Positions 43,678 through 52,811 of a DNA stretch of 64,000 nt are shown here, one piece after another. Source of the stretch: JAAZNO01 sp012798275 (GTDB taxonomy: Bacteria; Chloroflexota; Anaerolineae; B4-G1; SLSP01); assembly GCA_035347995.1 (NCBI GenBank), contig DAOPQD010000004.1, forward strand, positions 1-64,000, read 5' to 3'. Made by a program: the position numbers and the translations under genes. The notes below the pieces were generated by a model, which had not been told where the DNA came from, made no database searches, and worked only from the letters and a program-made list of their open reading frames with translations. The first letter of the stretch is position 1, and the number at the start of each line of letters is the position of its first letter.

Positions 43678-44487
43678 TCAAACCCCAAATTCAGCCTGGA
43701 CCCAATCGTAGCCCTGGGCTTCCAGCTTCTCCACCAGCTCGGGACCGGCAGAGTGCACGACCCGCCCCTCGTAGAAAATATGGACGAACTGCGGGTGAAT
43801 GTAATTGAGGAGACGCTGATAGTGCGTGATGACCAGCAGTCCCATCCCCAGCTCTGCTTGCAGGCGATTGACGCCTTCGGAGACGATGCGCAGCGCGTCA
43901 ATGTCCAGGCCAGAATCCGTCTCATCCAGAACGGCGATGCGAGGCTTGAGCAACGCCAGCTGCAGGATCTCCGCGCGCTTCTTCTCGCCGCCGGAGAAGC
44001 CCTCGTTGAGGTAGCGGTTGAGGAACGCCGGATCCATCTTGAGCCTGGCGAGCTCGGCCGTCACTTCCTGCCGGAACTCGCGCGCCGGAATCAAATGCGC
44101 CTGGAAACGTTGATCCCCGCTGCGCCGCGCAGCGTCGCCGTACCCCCGCATTGCACTGGTCGCCGCGCGCAGAAAGGTGTAGAGAGTGACGCCGGGCACG
44201 GACACGGGATACTGCAACGCCAGGAACAGACCGCGCCGGGCTCGCGCGTCAGGGGATAACGGCAGCAGGCTCTCGCCGCCGAGCAAGATGTCGCCGCCAA
44301 TGACCTCGTATTTGGGATGCCCCATCAGCGTGTACGACAGCGTGCTTTTGCCCGACCCGTTTGGCCCCATCAAGGCGTGCGTCTCGCCGGGGCCGACCGT
44401 CAACGTCACCCCCTTGAGGATTTCCTTGCCTTCGACGCGCACGCGCAAGTCCCGAATTTCTAACGTCTTTGCCAACGCCTGCTCCAT
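43678..44487 (-). CDS. sufC: Fe-S cluster assembly ATPase SufC
   Basis: The 269-aa product is an ABC-type ATPase: Walker A GPNGSGKST (41-49), a Q-loop region FLALQYPVSVPGVT, the SufC-type signature LNEGFSGGEKKRAEILQ, Walker B IAVLDETDSGLD, and the H-loop Thr-His of VITHYQRLL. SufC drives rearrangement of the SufBD scaffold. I chose ATG 44487 with GGAGG 5 bases upstream; GTG 44508 is an alternative. It is the first gene of sufCBD. Confidence 0.95.
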   Translation of the reverse strand: MEQALAKTLEIRDLRVRVEGKEILKGVTLTVGPGETHALMGPNGSGKSTLSYTLMGHPKYEVIGGDILLGGESLLPLSPDARARRGLFLALQYPVSVPGVTLYTFLRAATSAMRGYGDAARRSGDQRFQAHLIPAREFRQEVTAELARLKMDPAFLNRYLNEGFSGGEKKRAEILQLALLKPRIAVLDETDSGLDIDALRIVSEGVNRLQAELGMGLLVITHYQRLLNYIHPQFVHIFYEGRVVHSAGPELVEKLEAQGYDWVQAEFGV

Positions 44488-44526
44488 CCGCACCTCCGTC
44501 GTCGTCACTGCCTCACGGACGAAATC

Positions 44527-44554
44527 AGTATAGCCGAAGGCCCCTTTTTGTCAA
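44527..44554 (-). promoter_or_regulatory. sufCBD promoter
   Basis: In the minus-strand sense, TTGACA (44554-44549), a 16-bp spacer and TATACT (44532-44527) lie about 40 bp upstream of sufC. No IscR- or SufR-like site was recognised. Confidence 0.7.
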
Positions 44555-44575
44555 GAATCTTCTTTTTTATTACGC

Positions 44576-44609
44576 AAACTGGCGGCGGGAAACACTCCGC
44601 CGCCAGTTT
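44576..44609. terminator. Hairpin terminator after the Yip1 gene
   Basis: A perfect 13-bp stem (44576-44588 with 44597-44609, 8-base loop) lies between the Yip1-like gene and sufC, with A/T-rich flanks. It probably isolates the two minus-strand units. Confidence 0.6.
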
Positions 44610-44641
44610 GAGATCCGTTAGACGCGAGAGCGCCGGGACGG

Positions 44642-45190
44642 TTAGCCTCCCAAAAGCCCGGGCAGCGCCCCTGTAGCCAGCACGCCGATGCCTAGAAGCG
44701 AGCCGAGCACCCAGTTGAGAATGAAAATCAACAGCCAGCCGAGTCCCACCGTCAACAAGGTCTTGCCGGTATCCAGATCCAGCCCCTCACGAATGGCGAA
44801 GAAACTGGCGATCAACGACCAGATGGCGCCAATGAGGCCCCCCACACACGGGATGATGCCCAGCAGTTGCGGCGCGTAGGCAAAGCCGATCAACCGCAAC
44901 ATCTCCTGCAAGGTCGCCTCACCCCCGAAGAGTTTGGTGCCGATCAAAAAGGTCGCCGCAGACCACACCACCCAACCGACGAAGGCCCAAACCAGGGGGA
45001 AGAAAACATTCCCGAGAAGATTGCCGCCGCCCTCGCCACTCATGAGGTAGGTGATGAGCCCGCCAATAGCGCTGAGCCCGGCTACCAGCGCCACAACAAT
45101 CGCTGCCTGGGAGGTAGCACTCGCCTCCTGTTCGATTTCCTTAAACACTTGCTTGTCCAGTTTGAAAACACCAAGAATGCGCTGAAACAT
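44642..45190 (-). CDS. Yip1-family membrane protein
   Basis: The 182-aa product has about five hydrophobic helices, with the pattern of YIP1-domain proteins (a short N-terminal amphipathic segment, then AAIVVALVAGLSAIGGLITY, PLVWAFVGWVVWSAATFLIG, FAYAPQLLGIIPCVGGLIG, VGLGWLLIFILNWVLGSLLG). ATG 45190 has AAAGGAG about 9 bases upstream; the longer frame to 45280 is not needed. Bacterial Yip1-like proteins have no defined role. Confidence 0.75.
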   Translation of the reverse strand: MFQRILGVFKLDKQVFKEIEQEASATSQAAIVVALVAGLSAIGGLITYLMSGEGGGNLLGNVFFPLVWAFVGWVVWSAATFLIGTKLFGGEATLQEMLRLIGFAYAPQLLGIIPCVGGLIGAIWSLIASFFAIREGLDLDTGKTLLTVGLGWLLIFILNWVLGSLLGIGVLATGALPGLLGG

Positions 45191-45233
45191 GAGTCTGGCT
45201 CCTTTCCTGAGAATATGTTGCCGAAACACCCCT

Positions 45234-45263
45234 ATTATAGCCTCAATTCCGATTTGGTAGCAA
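45234..45263 (-). promoter_or_regulatory. Promoter of the Yip1 gene
   Basis: In the minus-strand sense, TTGCTA (45263-45258), an 18-bp spacer and a perfect TATAAT (45239-45234) lie about 45 bp upstream of the start. Confidence 0.55.
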
Positions 45264-45300
45264 CTGAAAATAGCGTTCAAATGCCCACGCGCGCGGCCCC

Positions 45301-45328
45301 TGGACTCTCACGTCAGTTAGGCTATAAT
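45301..45328 (+). promoter_or_regulatory. dnaE promoter
   Basis: A -35-like TGGACT (45301-45306), a 16-bp spacer and a perfect -10 TATAAT (45323-45328) lie 33 bp before the dnaE ATG. Confidence 0.55.
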
Positions 45329-45361
45329 GAAGGCATCTCCGCTGAAGGGTGGAGCCGGGAC

Positions 45362-48300
45362 ATGCCAGAGTTTGTACACCTGCACACACACACAGAATAT
45401 TCCCTGCTCGACGGATTGAGCAGCCCCAAGGCCCTGGCCGAACGCGCTGCCGGGCTGGGTATGAACGCGCTGGCCATCACCGATCACGGCGTGATGTATG
45501 GGGCGGTGGATTTCTACAAGGCGTGCAAAGCCGTCGGCATCAAACCCCTCATCGGCATGGAAGCCTATGTCGCGCCGGAGTCCCGCTTCAGCCACGACCG
45601 CGCCGACGGCAAAGCCTATCACCTCATCCTCCTGGCGCAAAATCAACAGGGATACCGCAACTTGCTCGCGCTGGCCAGTCTGGCACAGCTGGAAGGCTTC
45701 TATTACAAGCCGCGTGTGGATAGAGAAGCGCTGGCGCAATACAGTGAGGGGCTGATCGCGCTGAGCGCCTGCCTGCAGGGCGAGATTCCACGATTGCTGC
45801 TCGAAGGTCAGGAAGAACAGGCCCGCGAGGCGGCGCGCTGGTATCAAGAGCATTTCCCCGGGCGTTTCTACCTGGAACTCCAGAGTCACGCCATCCCCGA
45901 ACAAGAACGCGCCAATGCCCAACTCATCGCCCTGGCCCGAGAACTGGGACTGCCCCTCGTGGCCACCAACGACATCCACTACGCGCGCGAGGATCAATAC
46001 GAAGCGCACGATGTGTTGCTCTGCATCGGCACCGGCAAGCTGGTCGCCGAGGCCAACCGGATGCGCATGAGCGACAATTCCTATTTCATGCGCTCGCCGC
46101 AGGAAATGGCGCAGCTCTACGCGCACGTCCCCGAAGCCTTGGAAAACACGGTGCGCATCGCGGAGCAATGTAACGTCGAGATTGCCTTCGCCCCGCCCTA
46201 TCACCTGCCGCAGTTCCCGGTCCCCGAAGCCTACGCCGACACGGCGACCTATCTGCGTCACCTGTGCGATCAAGGCATGGTGCGCCGCTACGGCCAGGAC
46301 GCCACCCGCCCGGAATACCGGCAGCGGCTGGAATATGAGCTGGACATCATCCACCGCATGGGGTTCGACGATTACTTTCTCATCGTCTGGGACCTGTGCC
46401 GGGCCGCAGAACGCCGCGACATCTGGTGGAATGTGCGCGGGTCGGGCGCGGGGTCCGTCGTCGCCTACACCCTGGAGATCACCAACGTCGAACCGTTCAA
46501 GAACCGGCTCTTCTTCGAGCGCTTCCTCAACCCCGACCGCATCTCCATGCCCGATATTGACCTCGACTTTCCCGACGACCGCCGCGACGAATTGATCACC
46601 TATGCGGCGGAACGCTACGGCGCCGATAAGGTCTGCGGGATCATCACTTTTGGGACACTGGGAGCGCGGGCCGCCATCCGCGACGTGGGGCGCGCTCAGG
46701 GCATCCCCCTCAATGAAGTGGACCGCGTCGCCCGACTTGTGCCCAACGTCCCCGGCAAACCCGTCTCGATCGCCGAAGCGTTGGAGACACTCCCTGAATT
46801 GAAAGAGATCTACGACACGACGCCCTACCTGCGCAAACTGCTCGACACCGCGCAGCAATTGGAAGGCGTCGCCCGCCATGCCAGCACGCACGCTGCCGGC
46901 GTCATCGTCTCGGATCGTCCGCTCACCGACTACCTGCCGCTGAACCGCCCCACCAAAAGCGACGGCGAAACCTACGCCCTCGACCGGGTCTCCCAATGGG
47001 CGATGGACGTCGTGGAGGCGCTGGGGATGCTCAAGGTGGATTTTCTCGGCTTGCGGACGCTCACGCACATGCGCAAGACCTGCGAACTCATCGAGCAAGA
47101 ACATGGCCGCAAACTTGACCTGAACACCATCCCCTACGAGCGCGTCCCCGACGACCCCGTCAAAGACGCCGACGTCAAAGCACTCTACGATCTGCTCGCC
47201 AGCGGGGAGACTACCGGCGTCTTCCAGGTAGAAGGCGCCGGGATGCGCCGCACCCTGCAGGAGATGCGTCCGTTCCAGTTCCAGCACATCATCGCCGCCA
47301 TCGCGCTCTATCGTCCCGGCCCGATGGAAAATATCCCCACCTACATCAAGCGCCTGCACGGCGAGGAACCGATCACTTACCGCCATCCCATCCTGGAAAA
47401 CATCCTCGACGATACCTTCTCCGTGCTGATTTACCAGGAACAGATCATGCAGATCGCGGTGGAAATGGCGGGATACCAGCCAGGACAGGCCGACGAAATC
47501 CGCAAAGCCGTCGCGAAGAAGAAAAAAGACCTGATGGAAAAACATCAGCGGATGTTCCGCGAGGGCGCGCAAGCGCGCGGCATTCCGGCGGAGATCGCCG
47601 ATGCGGTGTGGGGCGACATCGAATTCTTCGCGCGCTACGGCTTCAACCGCGCGCATGCCACCGATTACGCCGTCATCACCGCGCAGACGGCCTACCTCAA
47701 GGCGCATTATCCGCTGGAATTCATGACGGCGCTGATGACCACCGAGCGCAACAACGTGGAGAAGCTCGGCTTCCTCATCGCCGACGCCCGCCGCACCGGG
47801 TTGACCGTGTTGGGGCCGAGCCTCAACCATTCGGACGTGGAATTCACCATCGCGCATCAGCCCGATGGGCAGCGCGCCATTCGCATCGGCCTGAGCGCCA
47901 TCAAGAATGTCGGCGAGGAAGCCGTGCGCCTGATCGTGGAGAACCGCAAGAACCAGGGCCCCTTCACCTCGCTGGACGACTTTGCCTATCGCGTAGACCT
48001 GCGCAAAGTCAATCGCCGCGCCCTCGAATGTCTCATGCAAGCCGGCGCGCTGGACGAATTCGGCCCGCGTCCCGCCCTGCTCGCCCTCCTCGACACCTTG
48101 CTCAATGTCAGTACCCGCACCCACGCGGCGCAAGACGTGGGGCAATTCTCCCTGTTCGGCGATTTCAGCGAACTCGGCCACACCATCACCCTTCCCCCAC
48201 AGTACCCTCCCGTCTCCTCGCGCCAGATCCTGGAATGGGAAAAGGAACTGCTCGGCGTGTACCTTTCCGAACATCCTCTGGCGCAGCAGGAACGCGAGTT

Positions 48301-49048
48301 GCTCGCGCTGAGCCTCACGAACACCACGCTGGAGCGTCTGAGCTCCGAGCCCGCCGGGCGACAGCTCACCGCCCTGGGCATGGTGCAGCGGATTCGGCGC
48401 ATCACCACCAAGAAGGGCGACATGATGGCTTTTGTTACCCTCGAAGGGCCCGGCGGCGCCGCCGAGGTCGTCGTCTTCCCGCGCACCTACGAGCGCTGCC
48501 GCGAATTGCTCACCGAGGGGCGCGTGCTCGTTGTCAGCGGCAAACTCGACGCGCGGGCGGAGCGGGAAGACCCTCCCCTGTTGGCCGATTGGCTCAAAGC
48601 GCCGCAAGAGTTGCTGCGGCCGGCGGAATCAGCGCCGCCGGCAGAAGATCCCTTCGTGAGGGAGACGCCGCCAGTGTATGCACCGGCGCCCCCGGTCACT
48701 CGCCCCGCCCCGGCGGAGAGCCCTGCGCGGGTCAACGCCGTGACCGCCGAACTGCCTCCCGAAGAGCCGCCGGCAGCGCCGGCGACGCTCTGCGTCACCC
48801 TGCAGCGCACCGCCAATCTCGAGGCAGATTACGAGCGTTTACGACGGCTCTATCAGGTCATGCAGGCGCAAGAGGGAGAAGATCATTTCATCATCTACCT
48901 GCAGAACGGCGAAGCGCAAGGGCCCAGGCGCGTGCAGTTGACCTTCCCCAATGACCGCACCCACATCACGCCGGCGCTGCGACAGCAGCTCGAAGGCCTG
49001 GTCGGCCCCGGCAACATCCGCGTGGTGCTGACGAGCGCCGCGGAGTGA
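45362..49048 (+). CDS. dnaE: DNA polymerase III subunit alpha
   Basis: The 1228-aa product is the replicative polymerase of the DnaE1 type. It begins with the PHP domain (FVHLHTHTEYSLLDG, ALAITDHG), followed by the C-family polymerase core with catalytic aspartates in PDIDLDFPDD (D398, D400, D402). Further blocks are AARHASTHAAG-type VARHASTHAAGVIVSD, LYRPGPMENIPTYIKR, FARYGFNRAHATDYA, and an OB-fold region after TALGMVQRIRRITTKKGDMM. A Pro-rich hinge and an extra ~80-residue domain (VTLQRTANLEADYERLRRLY) form the end. ATG 45362 starts the PHP domain directly; the long frame upstream is not coding. Confidence 0.96.
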   Translation: MPEFVHLHTHTEYSLLDGLSSPKALAERAAGLGMNALAITDHGVMYGAVDFYKACKAVGIKPLIGMEAYVAPESRFSHDRADGKAYHLILLAQNQQGYRNLLALASLAQLEGFYYKPRVDREALAQYSEGLIALSACLQGEIPRLLLEGQEEQAREAARWYQEHFPGRFYLELQSHAIPEQERANAQLIALARELGLPLVATNDIHYAREDQYEAHDVLLCIGTGKLVAEANRMRMSDNSYFMRSPQEMAQLYAHVPEALENTVRIAEQCNVEIAFAPPYHLPQFPVPEAYADTATYLRHLCDQGMVRRYGQDATRPEYRQRLEYELDIIHRMGFDDYFLIVWDLCRAAERRDIWWNVRGSGAGSVVAYTLEITNVEPFKNRLFFERFLNPDRISMPDIDLDFPDDRRDELITYAAERYGADKVCGIITFGTLGARAAIRDVGRAQGIPLNEVDRVARLVPNVPGKPVSIAEALETLPELKEIYDTTPYLRKLLDTAQQLEGVARHASTHAAGVIVSDRPLTDYLPLNRPTKSDGETYALDRVSQWAMDVVEALGMLKVDFLGLRTLTHMRKTCELIEQEHGRKLDLNTIPYERVPDDPVKDADVKALYDLLASGETTGVFQVEGAGMRRTLQEMRPFQFQHIIAAIALYRPGPMENIPTYIKRLHGEEPITYRHPILENILDDTFSVLIYQEQIMQIAVEMAGYQPGQADEIRKAVAKKKKDLMEKHQRMFREGAQARGIPAEIADAVWGDIEFFARYGFNRAHATDYAVITAQTAYLKAHYPLEFMTALMTTERNNVEKLGFLIADARRTGLTVLGPSLNHSDVEFTIAHQPDGQRAIRIGLSAIKNVGEEAVRLIVENRKNQGPFTSLDDFAYRVDLRKVNRRALECLMQAGALDEFGPRPALLALLDTLLNVSTRTHAAQDVGQFSLFGDFSELGHTITLPPQYPPVSSRQILEWEKELLGVYLSEHPLAQQERELLALSLTNTTLERLSSEPAGRQLTALGMVQRIRRITTKKGDMMAFVTLEGPGGAAEVVVFPRTYERCRELLTEGRVLVVSGKLDARAEREDPPLLADWLKAPQELLRPAESAPPAEDPFVRETPPVYAPAPPVTRPAPAESPARVNAVTAELPPEEPPAAPATLCVTLQRTANLEADYERLRRLYQVMQAQEGEDHFIIYLQNGEAQGPRRVQLTFPNDRTHITPALRQQLEGLVGPGNIRVVLTSAAE

Positions 49049-49071
49049 CCTTGACCCCAAAGCGCGAGCAG

Positions 49072-49099
49072 TTGCCGAAAATTCGGAAGGTGGTATAAT
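49072..49099 (+). promoter_or_regulatory. tRNA-Val promoter
   Basis: TTGCCG (49072-49077), a 16-bp spacer and a perfect TATAAT (49094-49099) lie 9 bp before the mature tRNA start. Confidence 0.65.
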
Positions 49100-49108
49100 T
49101 TCTTCTAC

Positions 49109-49182
49109 GGGCGGTTAGCTCAGTTGGTTAGAGCGCCGCGTTGACATCGCGGAGGCCAGAGGTTCAAGTCCTCTATCGCCCA
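49109..49182 (+). tRNA. tRNA-Val (GAC)
   Basis: The cloverleaf has acceptor GGGCGGT with ATCGCCC, D-arm TAGCTCAGTTGGTTAGAGC, anticodon stem CCGCG/CGCGG around the loop TTGACAT (anticodon GAC), and T-arm AGAGGTTCAAGTCCTCT. CCA is not encoded. Confidence 0.95.
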
Positions 49183-49327
49183 CAAACCGGGTCGCAGCAG
49201 CGGCCCGGTTTTGCGTCCCCTGACTTGACAAAGCCGCACAAAGATTCACAATGCCCCTCTGCAGGGCGGCACCGCCACCCCACAAAGGATGGGCCTCTGC
49301 CCATCTGTTTCAGGAGCAAGATGACCC

Positions 49328-51013
49328 ATGAAACTACGGACCCACATCCAACGTTGCTGGAGCGCGCTTTTACTGCTCACCCTCCTCGCGGCCTGCACGC
49401 CGCTGTCAACGCCGGGACCGACGGCAACGCCGACACGCACGCCGCGTCCCACCGCCACCCCCACGCCTGCACCGACGCCCACGCCCTCCCCCACGCCGAC
49501 GCCGGTTTACCCCGTTCTCGTGGGCTGTAGACCCGACGTCCCCGCGCCAGCCTGCGCCCGCCTCAAAGCGCGGGTGGAAGCCACAGCGGCTTATTTCGCC
49601 TGGAGCGAAACGCCCGAAGTGGCCCAGGTGCAGCTCCGCGTCGGCGCCGACCCCTCCGCATATTTGCAAGGAGTGTGGACTTTTGCCGTCGCCGTCCCCT
49701 TCTTCACCGTGGACGATGACATCACCCTCGCCGATCTGCGCGCCGCGTGGAGTGGAACGCCGACTGAGACATGGGCGACCCGCCCCCTGCTGCTCACAGC
49801 AGATACGGCGCGCGCGCTGCGGGGACTGTTGGGCGAGCCGGCCACCAATGCCTACACACTCGTCGCGGCGGAGCAACTCCTCGCCGAAGCCGAAGCGCAT
49901 CGCGGGTGGACGATCCTGCCCTTCGATGAACTCACGCCGCACTGGAAAGTCCTGCGCGTGGACGGCATCTCGCTCCTCGAAAAGACGCCCGCCATCGCCG
50001 ATTACCCCCTGACCATCCCATTGGCGCTGGACAGCCCCGCTCGCCCGGAGACGCTGCCGTTGTTGGAACTGCCGGCCAGCTTCCTCCTCAATCGTGACGA
50101 GGAGGCGCTGACTATCCTGGCCATGACCGGCGTCACGGCCATCACCCGGGCGACAGCGCAGCTGATGGAAAGGAAGGGAATTACCTATCCGGCGCTGGAC
50201 ATCAAACCATGGTTTGTGGACGCGGACTTCGTTCACGTCAGCGATGAAGTCTCCTTCAAGCCCGATTGCCCCGTCGAGGGCAGCGGCAGCATGTCCTTTT
50301 GTTCCGATGACCGCTACATCGCGCTGCTGGAAGAGATCAACACGAACATCGTGGAGCTCACCGGCAATCACCTTGCCGACAAAGGCTCCGACTGGATCCT
50401 GCACACGCTGGAACTCTTCCGTGAGCGCGGCTGGCAATGGTTCGGCGGCGGCGAGAATCTGGCCGACGCCACCCGACCCCTTAAAATCGAGGCGGGGCCT
50501 AACCGGTTGGCCTTTTTGGGATGCAATCCCATTGGCCCCGACTATGATCTGGCCACGGAAGACCGCCCTGGCGCCGCGCCCTGCGATGACGAACGCATGT
50601 TGGAAGAAGTGCGCGCCCTCCGTGCGGAAGGCTACCTGCCTATCGTCACCTTCCAATATCAGGAAACCTACGAATACTTCCCGACGCTCAATCAAATGTA
50701 TGAATTTCGGCGTTTTGCCGAGGCGGGCGCCATCATCGTCCAGGGCAGTCAAGCGCATCAGGCACAGACCTTTGAATTCGACGGCGGCAGTTTCATCCAT
50801 TACGGGCCGGGGAATTTCTTCTTCGATCAGATGTTGAGCCTGGGGACACGACAGATGTTCATCGTGCGGTACACCTTCTACGCCGGGAGCCTGCACAGCA
50901 TTGACTTGCGCACGGCCTTGCTAGAGGAATACGGCCGTCCCCGGCCTATGACCACCGAAGAGCGCCGGAGCTTCCTCGAAATGATGTTCAACCTCAGCCA
51001 AGAACTCCAATGA
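49328..51013 (+). CDS. CapA-family (poly-gamma-glutamate capsule-type) lipoprotein
   Basis: The 561-aa product has a signal peptide with lipobox LLAAC (C23), a Thr-Pro-rich linker (about residues 28-60) and an N-terminal domain of about 180 residues. A CapA/PgsA-like metallophosphatase-type domain follows: TLAMTGVTAITRA-like ILAMTGVTAITRATAQLME, VHVSDEVSFKPDCP, ELTGNHLADKGSDWI, RLAFLGCNPIGPDY, PIVTFQYQETYEYFP and a C-terminal FIHYGPGNFFFDQ. CapA proteins take part in poly-gamma-glutamate capsule handling, but many homologues have other unknown roles. It is a single-gene unit ending at a strong terminator. Confidence 0.8.
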   Translation: MKLRTHIQRCWSALLLLTLLAACTPLSTPGPTATPTRTPRPTATPTPAPTPTPSPTPTPVYPVLVGCRPDVPAPACARLKARVEATAAYFAWSETPEVAQVQLRVGADPSAYLQGVWTFAVAVPFFTVDDDITLADLRAAWSGTPTETWATRPLLLTADTARALRGLLGEPATNAYTLVAAEQLLAEAEAHRGWTILPFDELTPHWKVLRVDGISLLEKTPAIADYPLTIPLALDSPARPETLPLLELPASFLLNRDEEALTILAMTGVTAITRATAQLMERKGITYPALDIKPWFVDADFVHVSDEVSFKPDCPVEGSGSMSFCSDDRYIALLEEINTNIVELTGNHLADKGSDWILHTLELFRERGWQWFGGGENLADATRPLKIEAGPNRLAFLGCNPIGPDYDLATEDRPGAAPCDDERMLEEVRALRAEGYLPIVTFQYQETYEYFPTLNQMYEFRRFAEAGAIIVQGSQAHQAQTFEFDGGSFIHYGPGNFFFDQMLSLGTRQMFIVRYTFYAGSLHSIDLRTALLEEYGRPRPMTTEERRSFLEMMFNLSQELQ

Positions 51014-51033
51014 GGTCGGGCGGTAACGCAAAG

Positions 51034-51065
51034 AAGGCGGGTTTCCCCGTAAGGAAACCCGCCTT
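51034..51065 (+). terminator. Terminator after the CapA-like gene
   Basis: A perfect 13-bp stem (51034-51046 with 51053-51065, 6-base loop) ends in a short T run. It is symmetrical enough to serve the convergent rpsT as well. Confidence 0.75.
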
Positions 51066-51139
51066 TTGATGTGTTCGGGTATGTCTACGCTAACAACGCC
51101 TGGACATTAGCCCAGAGGGGCCGTCACACCGCGCTAGCA

Positions 51140-51403
51140 TTATTGCAGCGCGTTAATCTGCTTCATCAGCCGGGACTTAAGCCGCGCAGCTTTGTTCTTA
51201 TGAATGATCTTTTTCTTGGCGGCCTTATCCAATTCCCGCGCCGCGCGCGGCATAAGCACCTGCGCCTGCTCAACATCACCCGCAGCAATTGCATTCCGCA
51301 CCGACTTGACGGCGCCGCGCATCTCTCCCTTGACATGGCGATTCCGCAGCCATTTGCGGTAAGAACTGCGAATTGCCTTCTTTGCTGATTGCGTGTTTGC
51401 CAC
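51140..51403 (-). CDS. rpsT: 30S ribosomal protein S20
   Basis: The 87-aa product is S20: (V)ANTQSAKKAIRSSYRKWLRN, VKSVRNAIAAGDVEQAQVL, ELDKAAKKKIIHKNKAARLK and SRLMKQINAL. I place the start at GTG 51403 because S20 normally begins with MANxxSAKKA; GGAGG lies 5 bases upstream. The promoter is at 51449-51476. Confidence 0.95.
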   Translation of the reverse strand: MANTQSAKKAIRSSYRKWLRNRHVKGEMRGAVKSVRNAIAAGDVEQAQVLMPRAARELDKAAKKKIIHKNKAARLKSRLMKQINALQ

Positions 51404-51448
51404 TTGCTCCTCCAAAAACTCAATGAATCTATCCCATCACGGGGAAAC

Positions 51449-51476
51449 AGTATACTTGATTTTCGAATTTTGTCCA
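51449..51476 (-). promoter_or_regulatory. rpsT promoter
   Basis: In the minus-strand sense, TGGACA (51476-51471), a 16-bp spacer and TATACT (51454-51449) lie about 45 bp upstream of the GTG start. Confidence 0.6.
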
Positions 51477-51499
51477 GTTCGGTGTTGCTTGTGTTGAAG

Positions 51500-52037
51500 T
51501 TGCCTTCGCTATATGCGGTTGTGATACATCGAATGCCTTCATTGCTTTTTAATGAAGGATAAATAGTCGTCATAGTAGAGCAGTGGAGGGTGAGGAAAAC
51601 TCTCTTTTTCCCCCGTGGGTAGGGGGCGATGCGTGAGGGCTGCCTTTATGCAGGAACCCACGCGCCCTCATGTGGGGGAAAACCTGGGGAAAACTGGCGT
51701 CCTCGGCAAAAGGGGTCGAGTGGCTTGTCCGGGGATCTCGCGCCTGGGGAATCTTGGCGCTTCCAGTAAGCCTCAAAAATGACAAGGGGAAGCTGCGCAA
51801 ACAAGGCACTTTTCCCCAAATGCCCCTGGTTTTCCACCAAAAAGCCCTGGTTTTCCACAGTCTTCCGCTGTGGATGGTCTCGTTTCAGTGTCGTATTCTT
51901 GGGTTGTCCCCTAGATATAGGGGCCAGCCTGAGCAGCGTCCTTACAAATTGATTCGGACACGTTTGTGGAAAACTCGAGGGCGTTTTCCACGCTAGCGGG
52001 CGTTTCTGAGGCTGAGTTTTTGACCTGTTGGCAAACA
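51500..52037. other. Gene-free stretch with a cluster of DnaA-box-like sites (candidate origin region)
   Basis: No convincing gene is present. Measured against the DnaA consensus TTWTNCACA, perfect matches occur at 51851-51859 (TTTTCCACA) and 51965-51973 (reverse strand). One-mismatch matches occur at 51685-51693 (reverse), 51810-51818, 51830-51838 and 51984-51992, and a two-mismatch site at 51869-51877. So at least six boxes fall within about 310 bp. With a parS site at 53366, this may be oriC or an accessory DnaA-binding region. No dnaA or dnaN lies in the window. Confidence 0.45.
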
Positions 52038-52065
52038 TTGCTCGTGAAATGGGTTATGTTATAAT
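52038..52065 (+). promoter_or_regulatory. Promoter of the HTH/TPR gene pair
   Basis: TTGCTC (52038-52043), a 16-bp spacer and a perfect TATAAT (52060-52065) lie 60 bp before ATG 52126. Confidence 0.6.
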
Positions 52066-52125
52066 GAAGGCAGTAGTGTGCAGCGAGATGCTTTATCAGT
52101 TGCTGTTTTCATCTGGAGCGCAAAT

Positions 52126-52800
52126 ATGCCTAACAAACAGATTGTCGAACTGCGTAACCGTATCATCGGCGTGCTGGTGCGTGAGGCGCGTGAGCGAGCG
52201 CGTGTGACTCAAGAGGAATGCGCTGAAGTCTTGGGGGTGACCTCTGAGCAGCTGGAGGCTTACGAAGTTGGCGAGACCGCAATTTCCCTGCCAGAGTTGG
52301 AGTTGCTAGGGCGATTTCTGGAAATCCCCCTGCACACGTTTCGCTCTGAGCGGGCAGAAGTTGAGGACCCGCGGGTACAGCTTCCCCGCCCCGAGTTTTT
52401 CTTGCCGTTACGGCATCGCATCATCGGTGTTTGCCTCCAGCAGGCGCGGATGGAAGCGGGCCGCAGTTTGGAGGATTTGGCGGCGGTTTTGGAGCAGCCC
52501 GTGGCTCAGGTGGAGGCCTATGAGTTTGGCGAGGCGCCTATGCCGTTCGCCGAACTTGAACTGGCCGTGCGGGCATTGGGCCTGCCTTTCGATTCCTTTG
52601 TGGATCGTGACAGCAAGATTGGCCGTTGGCACACGCTGCAAGCGGATTTTGAGCGCTTCGCCGAACTTCCCGGTCCCGTGCGGGAGTTTGTCTCACGTCC
52701 CATCAACCTGAGCTATTTGGAGTTGGCGATGAAGCTGTCGCAGATGCCTGCCGGTTCCTTGCGGCAGATTGCGGAAGCGCTGTTGGAAATCACTTTCTAG
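52126..52800 (+). CDS. Protein with two XRE-type helix-turn-helix domains
   Basis: The 224-aa product contains two similar HTH units of about 75 residues. The first has RVTQEECAEVLGVTSEQLEA and YEVGETAISLPELELLGRFL. The second has GRSLEDLAAVLEQPVAQVEA and YEFGEAPMPFAELELAVRAL. Each is introduced by a matching LRxRIIGVxxxxAR segment, so the gene arose by internal duplication. It could bind a two-part site as a monomer. ATG 52126 has GGAG 9 bases upstream. The TPR gene follows directly; both sit beside the DnaA-box cluster. Confidence 0.7.
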   Translation: MPNKQIVELRNRIIGVLVREARERARVTQEECAEVLGVTSEQLEAYEVGETAISLPELELLGRFLEIPLHTFRSERAEVEDPRVQLPRPEFFLPLRHRIIGVCLQQARMEAGRSLEDLAAVLEQPVAQVEAYEFGEAPMPFAELELAVRALGLPFDSFVDRDSKIGRWHTLQADFERFAELPGPVREFVSRPINLSYLELAMKLSQMPAGSLRQIAEALLEITF

Positions 52801-52811
52801 GGGTGCGTGCC

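Noticed and set aside
45317..48607. A 1096-aa open frame on the minus strand opposite dnaE
   Set aside because: It is the mirror of a strongly coding high-GC gene. The product shows no domain and is of the His/Arg/Gln/Gly-rich type common to antisense frames.
51646..52038. A 130-aa minus-strand frame in the DnaA-box stretch
   Set aside because: Composition is unlike coding DNA and the frame crosses the repeated TTTTCCAC motifs; no ribosome site is visible.
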